Source: Corynebacterium minutissimum (GTDB taxonomy: Bacteria > Actinomycetota > Actinomycetes > Mycobacteriales > Mycobacteriaceae). From it: a stretch of 64,000 bases of DNA. Every line of letters starts with the position of its first letter. Within the stretch, counting starts at the first letter, position 1. Location: the NCBI RefSeq assembly GCF_016889765.1, contig NZ_CP069533.1, positions 868,001 to 932,000 of the forward strand. The letters are read 5' to 3'. This document shows positions 28,120 through 37,139 of the stretch, one piece after another. Position numbers and translations under genes: made by a program. The notes under the pieces were generated by a model. The model was not told where the DNA came from, ran no database searches, and saw only the letters and a list, made by a program, of their open reading frames with translations.

Positions 28120-29865
28120 CTAGAAGTCCTGCGGACGCGGGATGTTGCGCAGGTTGGACTTCGCCATGCTGAGCATCTGGCCCACGCCGCCGTCAAACAC
28201 GGTGCGGGTAGCTGCCTTGGAGAAGCCCATGAGCTGCTCGAAGGTGAGCGTCGGCGGGAGGGAGAGGGCGTTGGGGTCGGTGACGACGTCGATAAGCGCA
28301 GGCCCCTCATAAGCCAAGGCCTCCTTAATAAGGCGCGGCGCGTCCTTCGGATCCTCAATGCGGAAATGCTTGATACCTGCCGCTTCGGCGATCTGGGCGA
28401 AGTTGACGTGCTCGTGGTCGGTCTCGTGTTCTGGGAGGCCCTGGACCAGCATTTCCAGCTTGACCATGCCGAGGGAAGAGTTGTTGAAGACGACGGTCTT
28501 CAGCGGCAGGTTATGCAGCTTCACGGTGAGCAGCTCACCCATGAGCATGGAGAGACCACCGTCGCCGGAGAAGCTGATGACCTGGCGGCCCGGGTTCGCG
28601 GCTTGAGCACCAATGGCCATGGGCAGGGCGTTAGCCATGGTGCCGTGGCGGAAAGAGCCAATCTGCTCACGCTGACCATTGGGGGTGATGTAGCGCGCGC
28701 CCCACACGTTGCACATGCCGGTATCGACGGTGAAGATGGCGTCCTCATCAGCCTCCTTGTCGATGAGGTCCGCGATGTACTCCGGGTGAATCGGGGTGTG
28801 CTTCTCCACACCGGAGGTGTAGGCCTCCACGACGTGCTCAAGCTTGTCGTAGTGCTTCTTGAGCATCGTGTCGAGGAAGGAGCGGTCCTTCTTCTCGTCG
28901 ACGTGCGGCAGAATGTTCTCGATGGTAGCCGCCACGTCACCGGTCACCGGGTACTTGATGCGGGTGCGGCGGCCGATGTGGGAACCATCGATGTCGACCT
29001 GCGCCACGTTGGCATCGGGCAGGAAATCGTTGTACGGGAAGTCCGTGCCCAGGAGGATGAGAAGGTCGGCCTCGTGGGTAGCCTCGTGGGCCGCACCGTA
29101 GCCAAGGAGGCCGGACATGCCGACGTCGAAGGGGTTGTCGTACTGGATGTACATCTTGCCGCCCAGGGCGTGGCCGATGGGCGCCTTAATCTTTTCCGCG
29201 AGGGCCAGGACCTGCTCGCGCGCGTTCTTGACACCGGCGCCGACGAAGAGGGCGACGGTTTTGGCCTCATTAATGGCCTGGGTCAGCGCAGCGGCCTCGG
29301 CTGGGTCCGGGTAGACAATGGGACGTCCTGCGGAGATAGCCGAGGAAGTAAAGGTGTCATCCTCTGCCTCTTGCATGGAGACGTCACCGGGGATAACGAG
29401 GACGGAGACGCCGTTGCCCGCCATGGTGGACTGGATGGCGTGGTGCAAGACAACGCCTCCCTGCTCAGCAGAGTTCACCATTTCGCAGTAGCCGGAGCAC
29501 TCCTGGAAGATGGCCTCCGGGTGGGTTTCCTGGAAGAACTTCGAGCCGATCTGGCGCGATGGGATGTGGCTAGCAATGGCGAGGACCTTGGCGCCGTTGC
29601 GGTGGGCGTCGTAAAGCCCCTGGATAAGGTGCGTATTACCCGGGCCGCAGGAGGCAGCACACACGGCCAGCTTGCCGGTGGTGAGAGAATCCGCCTCCGC
29701 GGCGAAGGCGGCGGCCTCCTCATTGCGGACGTGGACCCACTCAATAGAGGAGCGGCGCACCGCATCCACGATGGGGTTAAGGGAGTCACCCACAAGGCCG
29801 TAAATGCGCTCGACGCCTTGGGCCTCGAGCATCTCGACGAGTTGTGCAGCATATGTGCGTGCCAT
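28120..29865 (-). CDS. pqo: Pyruvate:quinone oxidoreductase
   Basis: A 581-residue ThDP- and FAD-dependent peripheral membrane enzyme that converts pyruvate to acetate and CO2 and passes electrons to menaquinone. The catalytic Glu lies in HVRNEEAAAFAA, and the ThDP motif begins SGDGGLSMLMGEL and ends VVFNNSS. The C-terminal segment (GGVGQMLSMAKSNLRNIP) resembles the amphipathic membrane-binding helix. The locus position next to cgmAR is as in C. glutamicum (recalled; also called poxB). Monocistronic, with ATG at 29865 after AGAGGAAGA. Confidence 0.95.
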   Translation of the reverse strand: MARTYAAQLVEMLEAQGVERIYGLVGDSLNPIVDAVRRSSIEWVHVRNEEAAAFAAEADSLTTGKLAVCAASCGPGNTHLIQGLYDAHRNGAKVLAIASHIPSRQIGSKFFQETHPEAIFQECSGYCEMVNSAEQGGVVLHHAIQSTMAGNGVSVLVIPGDVSMQEAEDDTFTSSAISAGRPIVYPDPAEAAALTQAINEAKTVALFVGAGVKNAREQVLALAEKIKAPIGHALGGKMYIQYDNPFDVGMSGLLGYGAAHEATHEADLLILLGTDFPYNDFLPDANVAQVDIDGSHIGRRTRIKYPVTGDVAATIENILPHVDEKKDRSFLDTMLKKHYDKLEHVVEAYTSGVEKHTPIHPEYIADLIDKEADEDAIFTVDTGMCNVWGARYITPNGQREQIGSFRHGTMANALPMAIGAQAANPGRQVISFSGDGGLSMLMGELLTVKLHNLPLKTVVFNNSSLGMVKLEMLVQGLPEHETDHEHVNFAQIAEAAGIKHFRIEDPKDAPRLIKEALAYEGPALIDVVTDPNALSLPPTLTFEQLMGFSKAATRTVFDGGVGQMLSMAKSNLRNIPRPQDF

Positions 29866-30000
29866 GAAGTCTTCCTCTCTAACGTTTGTTGTGAACAGAA
29901 CCCCAGTGTTGCTCTAACAGAGCCGGTTTCGCCACATTAAAGCTAGATTCTCACGTAAAAATTCCTTTGTGACCTCAACAACAAAACCCTTTGCGTAGAA

Positions 30001-30032
30001 TTGAAACTGTAACGGCCGTTCGGTAGAGTTTC
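30001..30032 (+). promoter_or_regulatory. cgmA promoter covered by a 30-bp CgmR-type operator dyad
   Basis: TTGAAA (30001-30006), a 17-bp spacer and TAGAGT (30024-30029) form a good promoter ending 8 bp before the ATG at 30038. A 30-bp imperfect palindrome (30003-30032; outer arms GAAACT/AGTTTC; 11 of 15 pairs) covers both boxes. Binding by the TetR protein encoded downstream is inference. Confidence 0.7.
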
Positions 30033-30037
30033 GCAGC

Positions 30038-31540
30038 ATGACTGACACTCAGAACACAGCGTCTGCCGACGCCCTCCGTGCCTCCGCGACGCGCCGCTGG
30101 AGCTTCTTTGGAGTCGTGTCCTTAGGTCTGCTCATGATCGGTCTGGACAACTCGATTCTCTACACCGCACTACCGGAGCTTTCCGAACAACTCCACGCCA
30201 CCTCCCTGCAGCAGCTGTGGATCATCAACGCCTATGCCCTGATGCTCGCCGGCCTCCTTTTGGGCACCGGCACGTTGGGCGACAAAATTGGGCATCGCCG
30301 AATGTTTGTCATTGGTCTATGGATTTTCGGTGCGGCGTCGTTGACAGCAGCACTCGCGCCCGGCGCGTGGGAGTTGGTCGCCGCCCGCGCCTTTCTGGGG
30401 CTTGGTGCCTCCATCATGATGCCCGCCACGTTGGCTCTTATCCGCCTGACCTTCGAGGATGAGATCGAACGCAACACCGCGATTGGCATTTGGGGCTCCA
30501 TTGCCGTCGTCGGTGCCGCAGCTGGCCCGACCGTGGGCGGCTTCTTGCTGGAGCACTTCTGGTGGGGGTCGGTCTTTTTAGTCAACGTGCCCATCGTCAT
30601 CATCGCGCTTGTACTCACCGCGTTTCTCGCGCCGCCGAACGTGGCGAATCCCGCCAAGCACTGGGACGCTTTGTCCTCGTTGTATGCGCTGATGACGTTG
30701 GCATCCCTCGTTCTCGTCATCAAGTCTGTAGCCAGCTCCCACCTCAACGCCATGCTCATCGGCGGCGCGCTCGCTATCTGCCTCGTGGGCGCCGTTCTGT
30801 TTACGCGCCGCCAAGACAGGCTGGAGGATCCCCTCCTCACCTTCGATATCTTCCGCTCCCCTATCTTCACGGGAGGTGTACTTGCCGCAGCGGGCGCCAT
30901 GTTTGGCATGGCGGGCCTGGAGATGACCACAACACAAAAGCTTCAGCTCGTCGACCTGTACTCACCTTTGCATGCCGGCCTCATCATCTCCATCATCGCG
31001 CTGGCAGCACTGCCCATGTCTGCCCTGGGTGGTGCAAACCTGCACCGTTGGGGTTTCCTGCCGATTATTGCCGGCGGCTTCCTCTTCATGGCGGGAGGCA
31101 TCGGCTGCACCGTGTGGGGCGGGCACCGCGAACTCTTCCCTGCCTACTTGGCGGGGCTCTTCCTCACCGGTGTGGGCGCGGGCCTTGTCATGTCAGTATC
31201 CTCCACCGCCATCATCGGTGCGGCCCCGGCGTCGCACTCCGGTATGGCCGCGGGCGTGGAGGAGGTCTCCTATGAATTCGGTACGCTGCTGTCCATCGCG
31301 GTGACGGGCTCGCTCGTACCATTGCTGTTCACGCGCGGCCTCCCTGAAGACATCCAGGAGCTAGGTATGGAGGCGCTGTACACACCGGAGCTTGCCGGAG
31401 TATCCTCCAGCGCCTATACCCACGCCTACCTCAGCACCGCCGCCGGGCTCGCCGTGGTGATGCTCATCTTCGCCGCAGTAACCGGATGGTGTTTCCGCAC
31501 TAACCCGACATCTGGAGGTGCCGATGCCCCGCATCAGTAA
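30038..31540 (+). CDS. cgmA: Drug-efflux MFS transporter, DHA2/QacA-type (CgmA-like)
   Basis: A 500-residue permease with about 14 membrane segments. Visible features are the DNSILYTALPELSEQL helix 1 motif of DHA2 exporters, GTLGDKIGHRRMF (motif A), and GASIMMPATLALIRLTF. It likely exports cationic drugs by proton antiport. A palindromic operator covers its promoter and the repressor gene overlaps its 3' end. The same two-gene arrangement is known as cgmA-cgmR in C. glutamicum (recalled). Confidence 0.9.
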   Translation: MTDTQNTASADALRASATRRWSFFGVVSLGLLMIGLDNSILYTALPELSEQLHATSLQQLWIINAYALMLAGLLLGTGTLGDKIGHRRMFVIGLWIFGAASLTAALAPGAWELVAARAFLGLGASIMMPATLALIRLTFEDEIERNTAIGIWGSIAVVGAAAGPTVGGFLLEHFWWGSVFLVNVPIVIIALVLTAFLAPPNVANPAKHWDALSSLYALMTLASLVLVIKSVASSHLNAMLIGGALAICLVGAVLFTRRQDRLEDPLLTFDIFRSPIFTGGVLAAAGAMFGMAGLEMTTTQKLQLVDLYSPLHAGLIISIIALAALPMSALGGANLHRWGFLPIIAGGFLFMAGGIGCTVWGGHRELFPAYLAGLFLTGVGAGLVMSVSSTAIIGAAPASHSGMAAGVEEVSYEFGTLLSIAVTGSLVPLLFTRGLPEDIQELGMEALYTPELAGVSSSAYTHAYLSTAAGLAVVMLIFAAVTGWCFRTNPTSGGADAPHQ

Positions 31541-32051
31541 AAAGATCGAAACGCTCGACATGGCGCTCGCGATCATCGAGAAGGAGGGCGTACATGCGCT
31601 GACCTACGATTCCCTCGCCACGGCGACCGGCATGAGCAAGTCCGGACTCATCTACCACTTCCCTACCCGGCACCAGCTGCTCATTGATTGTCATACGCTC
31701 TGCGCGGAGCGCTGGGAAGAGGAACTCATCCGCCTCTCCGGCGGCAAGACCGCAGATCAACTCACCGAACGTCAGCGCTACCGCGCGGCCATCGAATCGA
31801 TGGGCAAGAATGACCCGCTCATTGAACTCCTCATGTCCATCCACGCGCAGTCGCATCCGGACTTTCAGGGGGTATGGAGGGACGTCGATAAGCGCTGGCT
31901 CCCTGACCCCGCCACGGCGGACGAGTCCGTCCTGTTAGCGTCGGTCATTGCGAACGGGCTGTGGGTACATGATCACCTCACCGAACGCCCCCTGCCGCCA
32001 CGCCGGCGCCGTGCGCTTATCGACGTCGCCCTCAACCACCTCGCCGAATAG
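31524..32051 (+). CDS. cgmR: TetR-family repressor, CgmR-like
   Basis: A 175-residue regulator. The HTH region (about 8-50) contains AIIEKEGVHALTYDSLATAT and GMSKSGLIYHFPTRHQL. The C-terminal ligand domain is helical. I chose the ATG at 31524 because a GGAGG site (31514-31518) lies 5 bp before it; a GTG at 31518 would overlap that site. The gene overlaps the cgmA 3' end by 17 bp, so efflux pump and repressor are made from one mRNA, giving feedback control. Confidence 0.9.
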   Translation: MPRISKKIETLDMALAIIEKEGVHALTYDSLATATGMSKSGLIYHFPTRHQLLIDCHTLCAERWEEELIRLSGGKTADQLTERQRYRAAIESMGKNDPLIELLMSIHAQSHPDFQGVWRDVDKRWLPDPATADESVLLASVIANGLWVHDHLTERPLPPRRRRALIDVALNHLAE

Positions 32052-32070
32052 CGTGCGGCCGAACAAAATG

Positions 32071-32143
32071 AGCTGGAGACGAGACTTGAACTCGCAACCT
32101 ACGCATTACAAGTGCGTTGCGCTACCAATTGCGCCACTCCAGC
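32071..32143 (-). tRNA. tRNA-Thr (anticodon TGT)
   Basis: The cloverleaf closes fully. The 7-bp acceptor is GCTGGAG/CTCCAGC. The D arm contains GCGCAATTGGTAGCGC. The anticodon stem ACGCA/TGCGT has loop CTTGTAA (TGT at 32108-32110, complement). The T arm is TGCGAGTTCAAGTCTCG. CCA is not encoded. The tRNA reads ACA codons and lies convergent to cgmR. Confidence 0.96.
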
Positions 32144-32305
32144 ACCGCGGATGATCCGCTAGGGGAATCGTACCCGAGTCCACCCCGAAGACGGAAAGCC
32201 GGGGTCTCTATGCTGCACAGGAGCGTGCGCCGCGCCACACTAAAAGCACTGGCAGGTGCATAATTCGGCGGCAGTTACTAAAGTGCTGATTTACCGAACC
32301 CAGAA

Positions 32306-34006
32306 ATGTTGTTGAGGTCTGACTTTTCCGTGTCTGTTCTTTCTTCGCTTCGCCAGCGCTTGCGCGATGGCTCGGCGCACGTCGCCACCATCGACGCCGC
32401 CAAAGCTGCCCCGCCGCCCTCCCCGCTTGCCCCGGTTGATCTCACCGACCCAGCCCAGGTCACGGGTGTTATGGAGATTGCCGCGCGCGTCGGTGAGATT
32501 CTCATCGCAGCCGGCACGGCGAATACGGATGCCCAGGCGCAGATCCACCTTGTGGCCTCCTCCTATGGTCTGCACTACTGCCACGTGTCGATTCTGCTTA
32601 ACACCATCACGATTCACACCGCGATTGGCACCGGAACAAACCGTCGTAACCTGCACGTATTCCGCGTCGCGCCGAGTATTGCGGTGGACTTCACCAAGTT
32701 GTCCGCGGTAGACCGCCTCATTCGCTCTATCCATTCGGGTGCCACTCCGCCGTCGATGGCGGAAAAGATTCTCGATGATATCGATGCGATGAAGAACCCG
32801 TACTCGAAGAAAACCATCGTGAGCGCCTGGGGCGCTATGGGTGGTTTCATTGCCGTGATGCTGGGCGGTGACCTGCTCGTCGGCGTGGTCACGTTCCTCA
32901 TCTCGGCGCTCATTATGGGCACGAACATGTTCTTGGCCCAGTACCGCCTACCGCCCTTCTATCAGAACCTCGTGGGCGGCCTCTTGGCGGTTGTTCCGGC
33001 GGCGATCTTGTACAACGTGTTTGCGCAGTTCGGCATCCAGATGCTGCCCTCACAGATCATTGGTTCGGGCATTATCGTCCTCGTGGCTGGCCTGACGCTG
33101 GTGCAGTGTTTGGTGGATGGCATCACGCGCGCGCCGGTGACGTCCTCCGCGAAGTTCTTTGAGGCCCTCATGTCCACCGGCGCCATTATCGCCGGTGTGG
33201 GCCTGGGTATCCAGATAGCCGGCTGGCTGGGCTTTAGCCTACCGCCCTTGGCCACGTTGGCGCCGCCCGTCTACCACCAGATTCCGCTGCTCGTGGTGTG
33301 CGGTGGAATCGGCTCGGCGGGTTTTGCGCTGGCGCTGGGTGCGTCGTGGACAGAGGTCGCCATCTCCGGATTGACGGCCGCGGCAGGTTTGGTCTTTTAC
33401 TATTCCGTCGTCGTGCCTTTTGGTGTAGGCACGGTGGTGGCCTCGGGTATTTCGGCAGTGGCCGTGGGCCTGGCCGGTGGTTTGCTCTCCCGCCGCTACA
33501 TGATGCCGCCGCTTATCACGATGATTGTGGGCTACACGCCCATGCTTCCGGGTCTCACGTTGTACCGCGGCATGTATGCCACGCTCAACGAGCAAATCAT
33601 CACCGGCGTAACCAACCTGGCCAGCGCTATGGCCATCGCCGGCGCGCTAGCAGCTGGCGTGGTCTTTGGTGAACGCGTGGCTCGTCGCCTGCGCCGCCCG
33701 AAGTACTTCCGCCCCTACACCGCCTTCAAGCGCCTGGGCACCTTCTCCTTCGCCCGTGCCACGCGCCTGGCACAGCGCGCCCGCATCCCGCGCGTGCCTA
33801 TGTCACCCTTCGCCCCTCGTCACAACCTGCCGGCTCCGCCACCGCAGTATGGTCCGAAGCCACCGACCCCGGCGCAGCAGGCTCGCTTCCAGCAGGGCGA
33901 TGCGGTCACCGATATGTGGCCTGCCACCACCCAATTTCCTGCGCAGCGCCCCACCTACACGGTGCCAGGCAAAGACGCCCCCACCACCCCGCCGGCCGAG
34001 CAATAG
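32306..34006 (+). CDS. thrE: Threonine/serine exporter ThrE
   Basis: A 566-residue membrane protein that exports L-threonine and L-serine by proton motive force. The N-terminal DUF1212 domain (about 50-300) contains IDAAKAAPPPSPLAPVDL and LSAVDRLIRSIHSGATPP, nearly as in C. glutamicum ThrE. About ten membrane segments follow. The C-terminal domain has YTPMLPGLTLYRGMYATLNE. The cytosolic tail after about 465 is Pro/Arg-rich and longer than in the 489-residue C. glutamicum protein. The start is uncertain: ATG 32306 is used here, but GTG 32330 aligns better with the C. glutamicum N-terminus. Confidence 0.93.
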   Translation: MLLRSDFSVSVLSSLRQRLRDGSAHVATIDAAKAAPPPSPLAPVDLTDPAQVTGVMEIAARVGEILIAAGTANTDAQAQIHLVASSYGLHYCHVSILLNTITIHTAIGTGTNRRNLHVFRVAPSIAVDFTKLSAVDRLIRSIHSGATPPSMAEKILDDIDAMKNPYSKKTIVSAWGAMGGFIAVMLGGDLLVGVVTFLISALIMGTNMFLAQYRLPPFYQNLVGGLLAVVPAAILYNVFAQFGIQMLPSQIIGSGIIVLVAGLTLVQCLVDGITRAPVTSSAKFFEALMSTGAIIAGVGLGIQIAGWLGFSLPPLATLAPPVYHQIPLLVVCGGIGSAGFALALGASWTEVAISGLTAAAGLVFYYSVVVPFGVGTVVASGISAVAVGLAGGLLSRRYMMPPLITMIVGYTPMLPGLTLYRGMYATLNEQIITGVTNLASAMAIAGALAAGVVFGERVARRLRRPKYFRPYTAFKRLGTFSFARATRLAQRARIPRVPMSPFAPRHNLPAPPPQYGPKPPTPAQQARFQQGDAVTDMWPATTQFPAQRPTYTVPGKDAPTTPPAEQ

Positions 34007-34056
34007 CGTAGAATAGCCGGTCTGAAAGCTTTCACACTTCATTCCAGGAGGACTCC

Positions 34057-34404
34057 GTGCCACCCAAGGTCACAGACACTCAGCCTGCCGCTGATCAGAC
34101 TCATGCCGTCGAGGAAGAGACCGCCCGCGCCGCGCGCCGCGTCGTTGCTACCTACGCCGAGGATTTCCTGGACGGCGTGACGCTCATGTCGATGTTGGGC
34201 GTCGAACCAGAGGGCCTGGTTCACAGCAAGGTACTGGCAGAGCACGAAGACGCCGCGCCGAAGAAATCCACGAAGAAGGCGACCAAGAAGGCCTCGAAGA
34301 AGTCCACAAAGAAGGCCACCAAGAAGTCGACGAAGAAGGCGACTAAGAAGTCCACGAAGAAGGCAACGAAAAAGGCCACCAAGAAGACCACTAAGAAGGC
34401 CTAA
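34057..34404 (+). CDS. Small protein with histone H1-like lysine-rich tail
   Basis: A 115-residue protein. Residues 1-65 are mildly acidic and helical. Residues 68-115 consist of KKSTKKATKK-type repeats, as in histone H1, HupB or Lsr2-associated tails, which bind nucleic acid nonspecifically. The GTG at 34057 follows a strong AGGAGG site at 5 bp. The 3' half is a DNA repeat of 12-15-bp units (about 34255-34400), prone to length change. It lies 50 bp after thrE and 2 bp before otsA, so it is probably co-transcribed with both. The role is unknown. Confidence 0.78.
   Translation: MPPKVTDTQPAADQTHAVEEETARAARRVVATYAEDFLDGVTLMSMLGVEPEGLVHSKVLAEHEDAAPKKSTKKATKKASKKSTKKATKKSTKKATKKSTKKATKKATKKTTKKA
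34255..34400 (+). repeat. Degenerate short tandem repeats encoding KKSTKKATKK
   Basis: Repeated units of the form AAGAAG(T/G)CCACGAAGAAGGC, each 12-15 bp with silent differences, encode the lysine-rich tail. Confidence 0.8.
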
Positions 34405-34406
34405 GT

Positions 34407-35822
34407 ATGCCCGGGCGCTCCACTAGCTTCGTCGTCGTGGCCAACCGCCTGCCGGTGGACCTCGAGACCAGCCCAGACGGCACCCGCACGTGGAAGGCCT
34501 CTCCGGGCGGGCTCGTCACCGCGCTCTCCCCGGTCTTGGAGAAACACCAAGGCTGCTGGGTGGGCTGGCCGGGCGTGGCCGATGAAGCCCCAGAACCCTT
34601 CACCACGGACAAAGGGGTCTTGCTCCACCCGGTGCGCCTAACCCAGGATGATTACGAAGCCTTCTACGAGGGCTTTTCCAATGCCACGCTGTGGCCTCTG
34701 TACCACGATCTCATCGTCACACCCATCTATAACCGCGACTGGTGGGACGCGTATCGCGATGTCAATTTGCGGTTTGCCCACGAAGTCGCTGCCGTTGCCG
34801 CAGAGAACGCCACGGTGTGGGTACAGGACTATCAGCTGCAGCTGGTGCCGGGGATTGTGCGTCAGCTGCGCCCAGACCTCACCGTTGGTTTCTTCCTGCA
34901 CATTCCTTTCCCCTCCCCTGATCTCTTCCGTCAGTTGCCATGGCGTGAAGAATTAGTGCGCGGGCTTCTCGACGCCTCCCTGATCGGCTTCCACCTCGAA
35001 TCCAACGCCCGCAACTTCCTCGAACTCGCCCGCACCCAGGGCCTTGAAGTCGAAGGCGAGGTAAGCACTCGCGACGTCACCGCCCACATCACCACAAACA
35101 GTGGGCATTCCGTGGGCGTGGCTGCCTTCCCGATTTCCATTGCGGCGGGTGAGTTCGGACGTGAGGATGATGAGGGGGACGTCGCTCAGCTCCGCGCCGA
35201 ATTGGGCAATCCGAAGCGCGTCATTTTGGGCGTGGACCGCCTGGATTATACGAAGGGTATTTTGCAGCGTCTCACCGCGTTTGAGGAGCTGCTCGAAACA
35301 GGCGCGCTGGACCCAGCAGAGGTAACGCTGGTGCAGCTGGCCACACCCTCGCGGGAGCGCATTGACCACTACCGCGCCACACGCTCCAAGGTGGAGGAAG
35401 CCGTCGGCCGCATTAACGGGCGTTTTAGCCAGCTCGGCCGGCCGGTGGTGCACTATCAACACCGCTCCGTACCCAAAGACGTGCTGCGCGGCTACTACCG
35501 CTTGGCGGATATCATGCTGGTCACGCCGTTCAAGGACGGTATGAACCTCGTGGCCAAGGAGTACGTGGCCTCTCATAGCGATGGTTCGGGCGCACTCGTG
35601 CTTTCTGAGTTTGCTGGTGCCGCGGTGGAGTTGACGCAGGCGAACCTGTGTAACCCCTTCGATATTGAGTCCATCAAACGTGCGCTGCTTTCGGCGGTCA
35701 GGGCCCTTGATGAGTCCCCAGAACTCATGCGCGAGAACATGCTGGCAATGAACCGCCAGGTTCGTGAACATGACATCGCGTTGTGGTCGGATTCCTTCCT
35801 CGGCGCACTGAAGGAGGCGTGA
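34407..35822 (+). CDS. otsA: Trehalose-6-phosphate synthase
   Basis: A 471-residue GT20 glycosyltransferase making trehalose-6-phosphate from UDP-glucose (or GDP-glucose) and glucose-6-phosphate. Typical features are VVVANRLPVD at the start, SPGGLVTAL, DYQLQLVPGIVRQL, HIPFPSPDLFRQLPW, GVDRLDYTKGI (about 275) and TPFKDGMNLVAKEYVA. Trehalose is needed both as an osmolyte and for mycolate transfer in the envelope. The start is 2 bp after the preceding stop, and the stop overlaps the lipoprotein ATG (TGATG). Confidence 0.97.
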   Translation: MPGRSTSFVVVANRLPVDLETSPDGTRTWKASPGGLVTALSPVLEKHQGCWVGWPGVADEAPEPFTTDKGVLLHPVRLTQDDYEAFYEGFSNATLWPLYHDLIVTPIYNRDWWDAYRDVNLRFAHEVAAVAAENATVWVQDYQLQLVPGIVRQLRPDLTVGFFLHIPFPSPDLFRQLPWREELVRGLLDASLIGFHLESNARNFLELARTQGLEVEGEVSTRDVTAHITTNSGHSVGVAAFPISIAAGEFGREDDEGDVAQLRAELGNPKRVILGVDRLDYTKGILQRLTAFEELLETGALDPAEVTLVQLATPSRERIDHYRATRSKVEEAVGRINGRFSQLGRPVVHYQHRSVPKDVLRGYYRLADIMLVTPFKDGMNLVAKEYVASHSDGSGALVLSEFAGAAVELTQANLCNPFDIESIKRALLSAVRALDESPELMRENMLAMNRQVREHDIALWSDSFLGALKEA

Positions 35823-36325
35823 TGCGCAGATTATCTATGGCGCTCGTGGCGCTGTGCTTGGCCGCGCTTCCTGCCTGCGGGTCCGCTGAGGAGGAACCTA
35901 CTCCGCGGGGTGATGAGAGGGTCATCGGCAAGCAGTGGCAAGTTACGAACCTGTACACCACTCCGGAAGCACCATCGGCCATCGCGCCGGATACGGCGCA
36001 GGTTCCGCACATGAGCTTCGGTGAGCATACCGTGGTGGGCTCGACGGGATGCGTGCCGTTTACCGCTGAGGTGTCTTTTACCGAGGGAGGCAAGGACTCC
36101 ACGATTTGGGAGGCCGACGGCATGCACGTGGATAAGGTCGACTACGAATCGGTGCCGTCGGACGAGGACTGTACGGGGTCGGTACTGTGGGCGGACAAGC
36201 TGCTGCGCACCCTCATCGCGCAGGGTCATGACTTTGATTTTGCGCTGAACCACAACAACCAACTGGTGTTGACGCTGCGCACAGACAAGGTGGATTCCCC
36301 CATTATTCGGATGGCCTCGCTCTAG
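35822..36325 (+). CDS. Lipoprotein between otsA and otsB, META/HslJ-like
   Basis: A 167-residue protein starting at the ATG that overlaps the otsA stop. The signal peptide MRRLSMALVALCLAALPAC ends at a lipobox-like LPAC (Cys19). The mature part (IGKQWQVTNLYTTPEAP, then MSFGEHTVVGSTGC) resembles META-domain lipoproteins, weakly. It contains three further Cys, and two of these could form a disulfide outside the membrane. It is translationally coupled to otsA and followed by otsB, so an envelope role linked to trehalose is possible (inference). Confidence 0.75.
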   Translation: MRRLSMALVALCLAALPACGSAEEEPTPRGDERVIGKQWQVTNLYTTPEAPSAIAPDTAQVPHMSFGEHTVVGSTGCVPFTAEVSFTEGGKDSTIWEADGMHVDKVDYESVPSDEDCTGSVLWADKLLRTLIAQGHDFDFALNHNNQLVLTLRTDKVDSPIIRMASL

Positions 36326-36355
36326 GACTAGGGCTTTAGGGCTAGGGTGGGCTCC

Positions 36356-37102
36356 ATGATGGATGCTCTTGCCTCAACCGCGCACCTCGCGGTGGTGTCC
36401 GATTTTGACGGCACGCTCGCCGGTTTCGCCACGCGCCCAGACGCCGTCCAGCCGGAGAAGCGCTCTCTCGACGCCCTTGCGTCGCTTGCGCAGCTGCCCG
36501 ACACCACAGTGGCGGTGCTCTCGGGCCGCCACCTCGATGGGCTCAAGCACGTGTGTCCGCTGCGTGAGCCGGTCCTCATGGGTGGCTCACATGGTGCGGA
36601 ATCCTCGTGGGAGGAATCCCCGCTGACCCCGGAGATGAAAGCGCACCTAGCAAAGAAAGAGGCGGAGATTGAGGAGATCATCGCCCGCCATCCCGGCGCG
36701 GAGCTGGAGGTCAAACCTTTCCAGCGTGTGCTGCACTTGCGCGCTCTAGAGTTGCAGAACCCCGCTGCTGCCGCCGCGGCGTATGAGGAGGGATTGGCCT
36801 TAAGCGCGGATGGATTCCCCAAGACTGCCGGCAAGTGCGTTGTGGAGTTTTCCGCCACGCAGGCAACAAAAGGCACGTGGATTAAGACCTTGCGCGAGCG
36901 CGTCGGCGCTACGGCCATGGTCTTTCTAGGTGATGACACGACCGACGAGGACGGTTTCGCAGTGCTCAACCAGCCGCCAGACCTCGGCGTGAAGGTGGGC
37001 GAGGGAGATACCTTGGCCACGCATCGAGTCGCGGATGTGGTTGCGGTGTCGGAGTTTCTGGAAGAGCTCGCGGCCGCCCGCGCGGCACACGTTCCACGTT
37101 AA
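36356..37102 (+). CDS. otsB: Trehalose-6-phosphate phosphatase
   Basis: A 248-residue HAD phosphatase that releases trehalose. Motif I is SDFDGTLAGF (nucleophile Asp and general-acid Asp), motif II is VLSGRHLDGL, and the late motif is FLGDDTTDEDGFAVL. HGAESSWEE matches the cap domain of OtsB. Start options are ATG 36356 or 36359, or GTG 36347; I use 36356, which lies after AGGGTGG. It completes the otsA-lipoprotein-otsB unit and converges with the LacI gene. Confidence 0.94.
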   Translation: MMDALASTAHLAVVSDFDGTLAGFATRPDAVQPEKRSLDALASLAQLPDTTVAVLSGRHLDGLKHVCPLREPVLMGGSHGAESSWEESPLTPEMKAHLAKKEAEIEEIIARHPGAELEVKPFQRVLHLRALELQNPAAAAAAYEEGLALSADGFPKTAGKCVVEFSATQATKGTWIKTLRERVGATAMVFLGDDTTDEDGFAVLNQPPDLGVKVGEGDTLATHRVADVVAVSEFLEELAAARAAHVPR

Positions 37103-37139
37103 TGGCCCGCGCCGTGCCCCTTACCTGTGTCTCGGCTTC

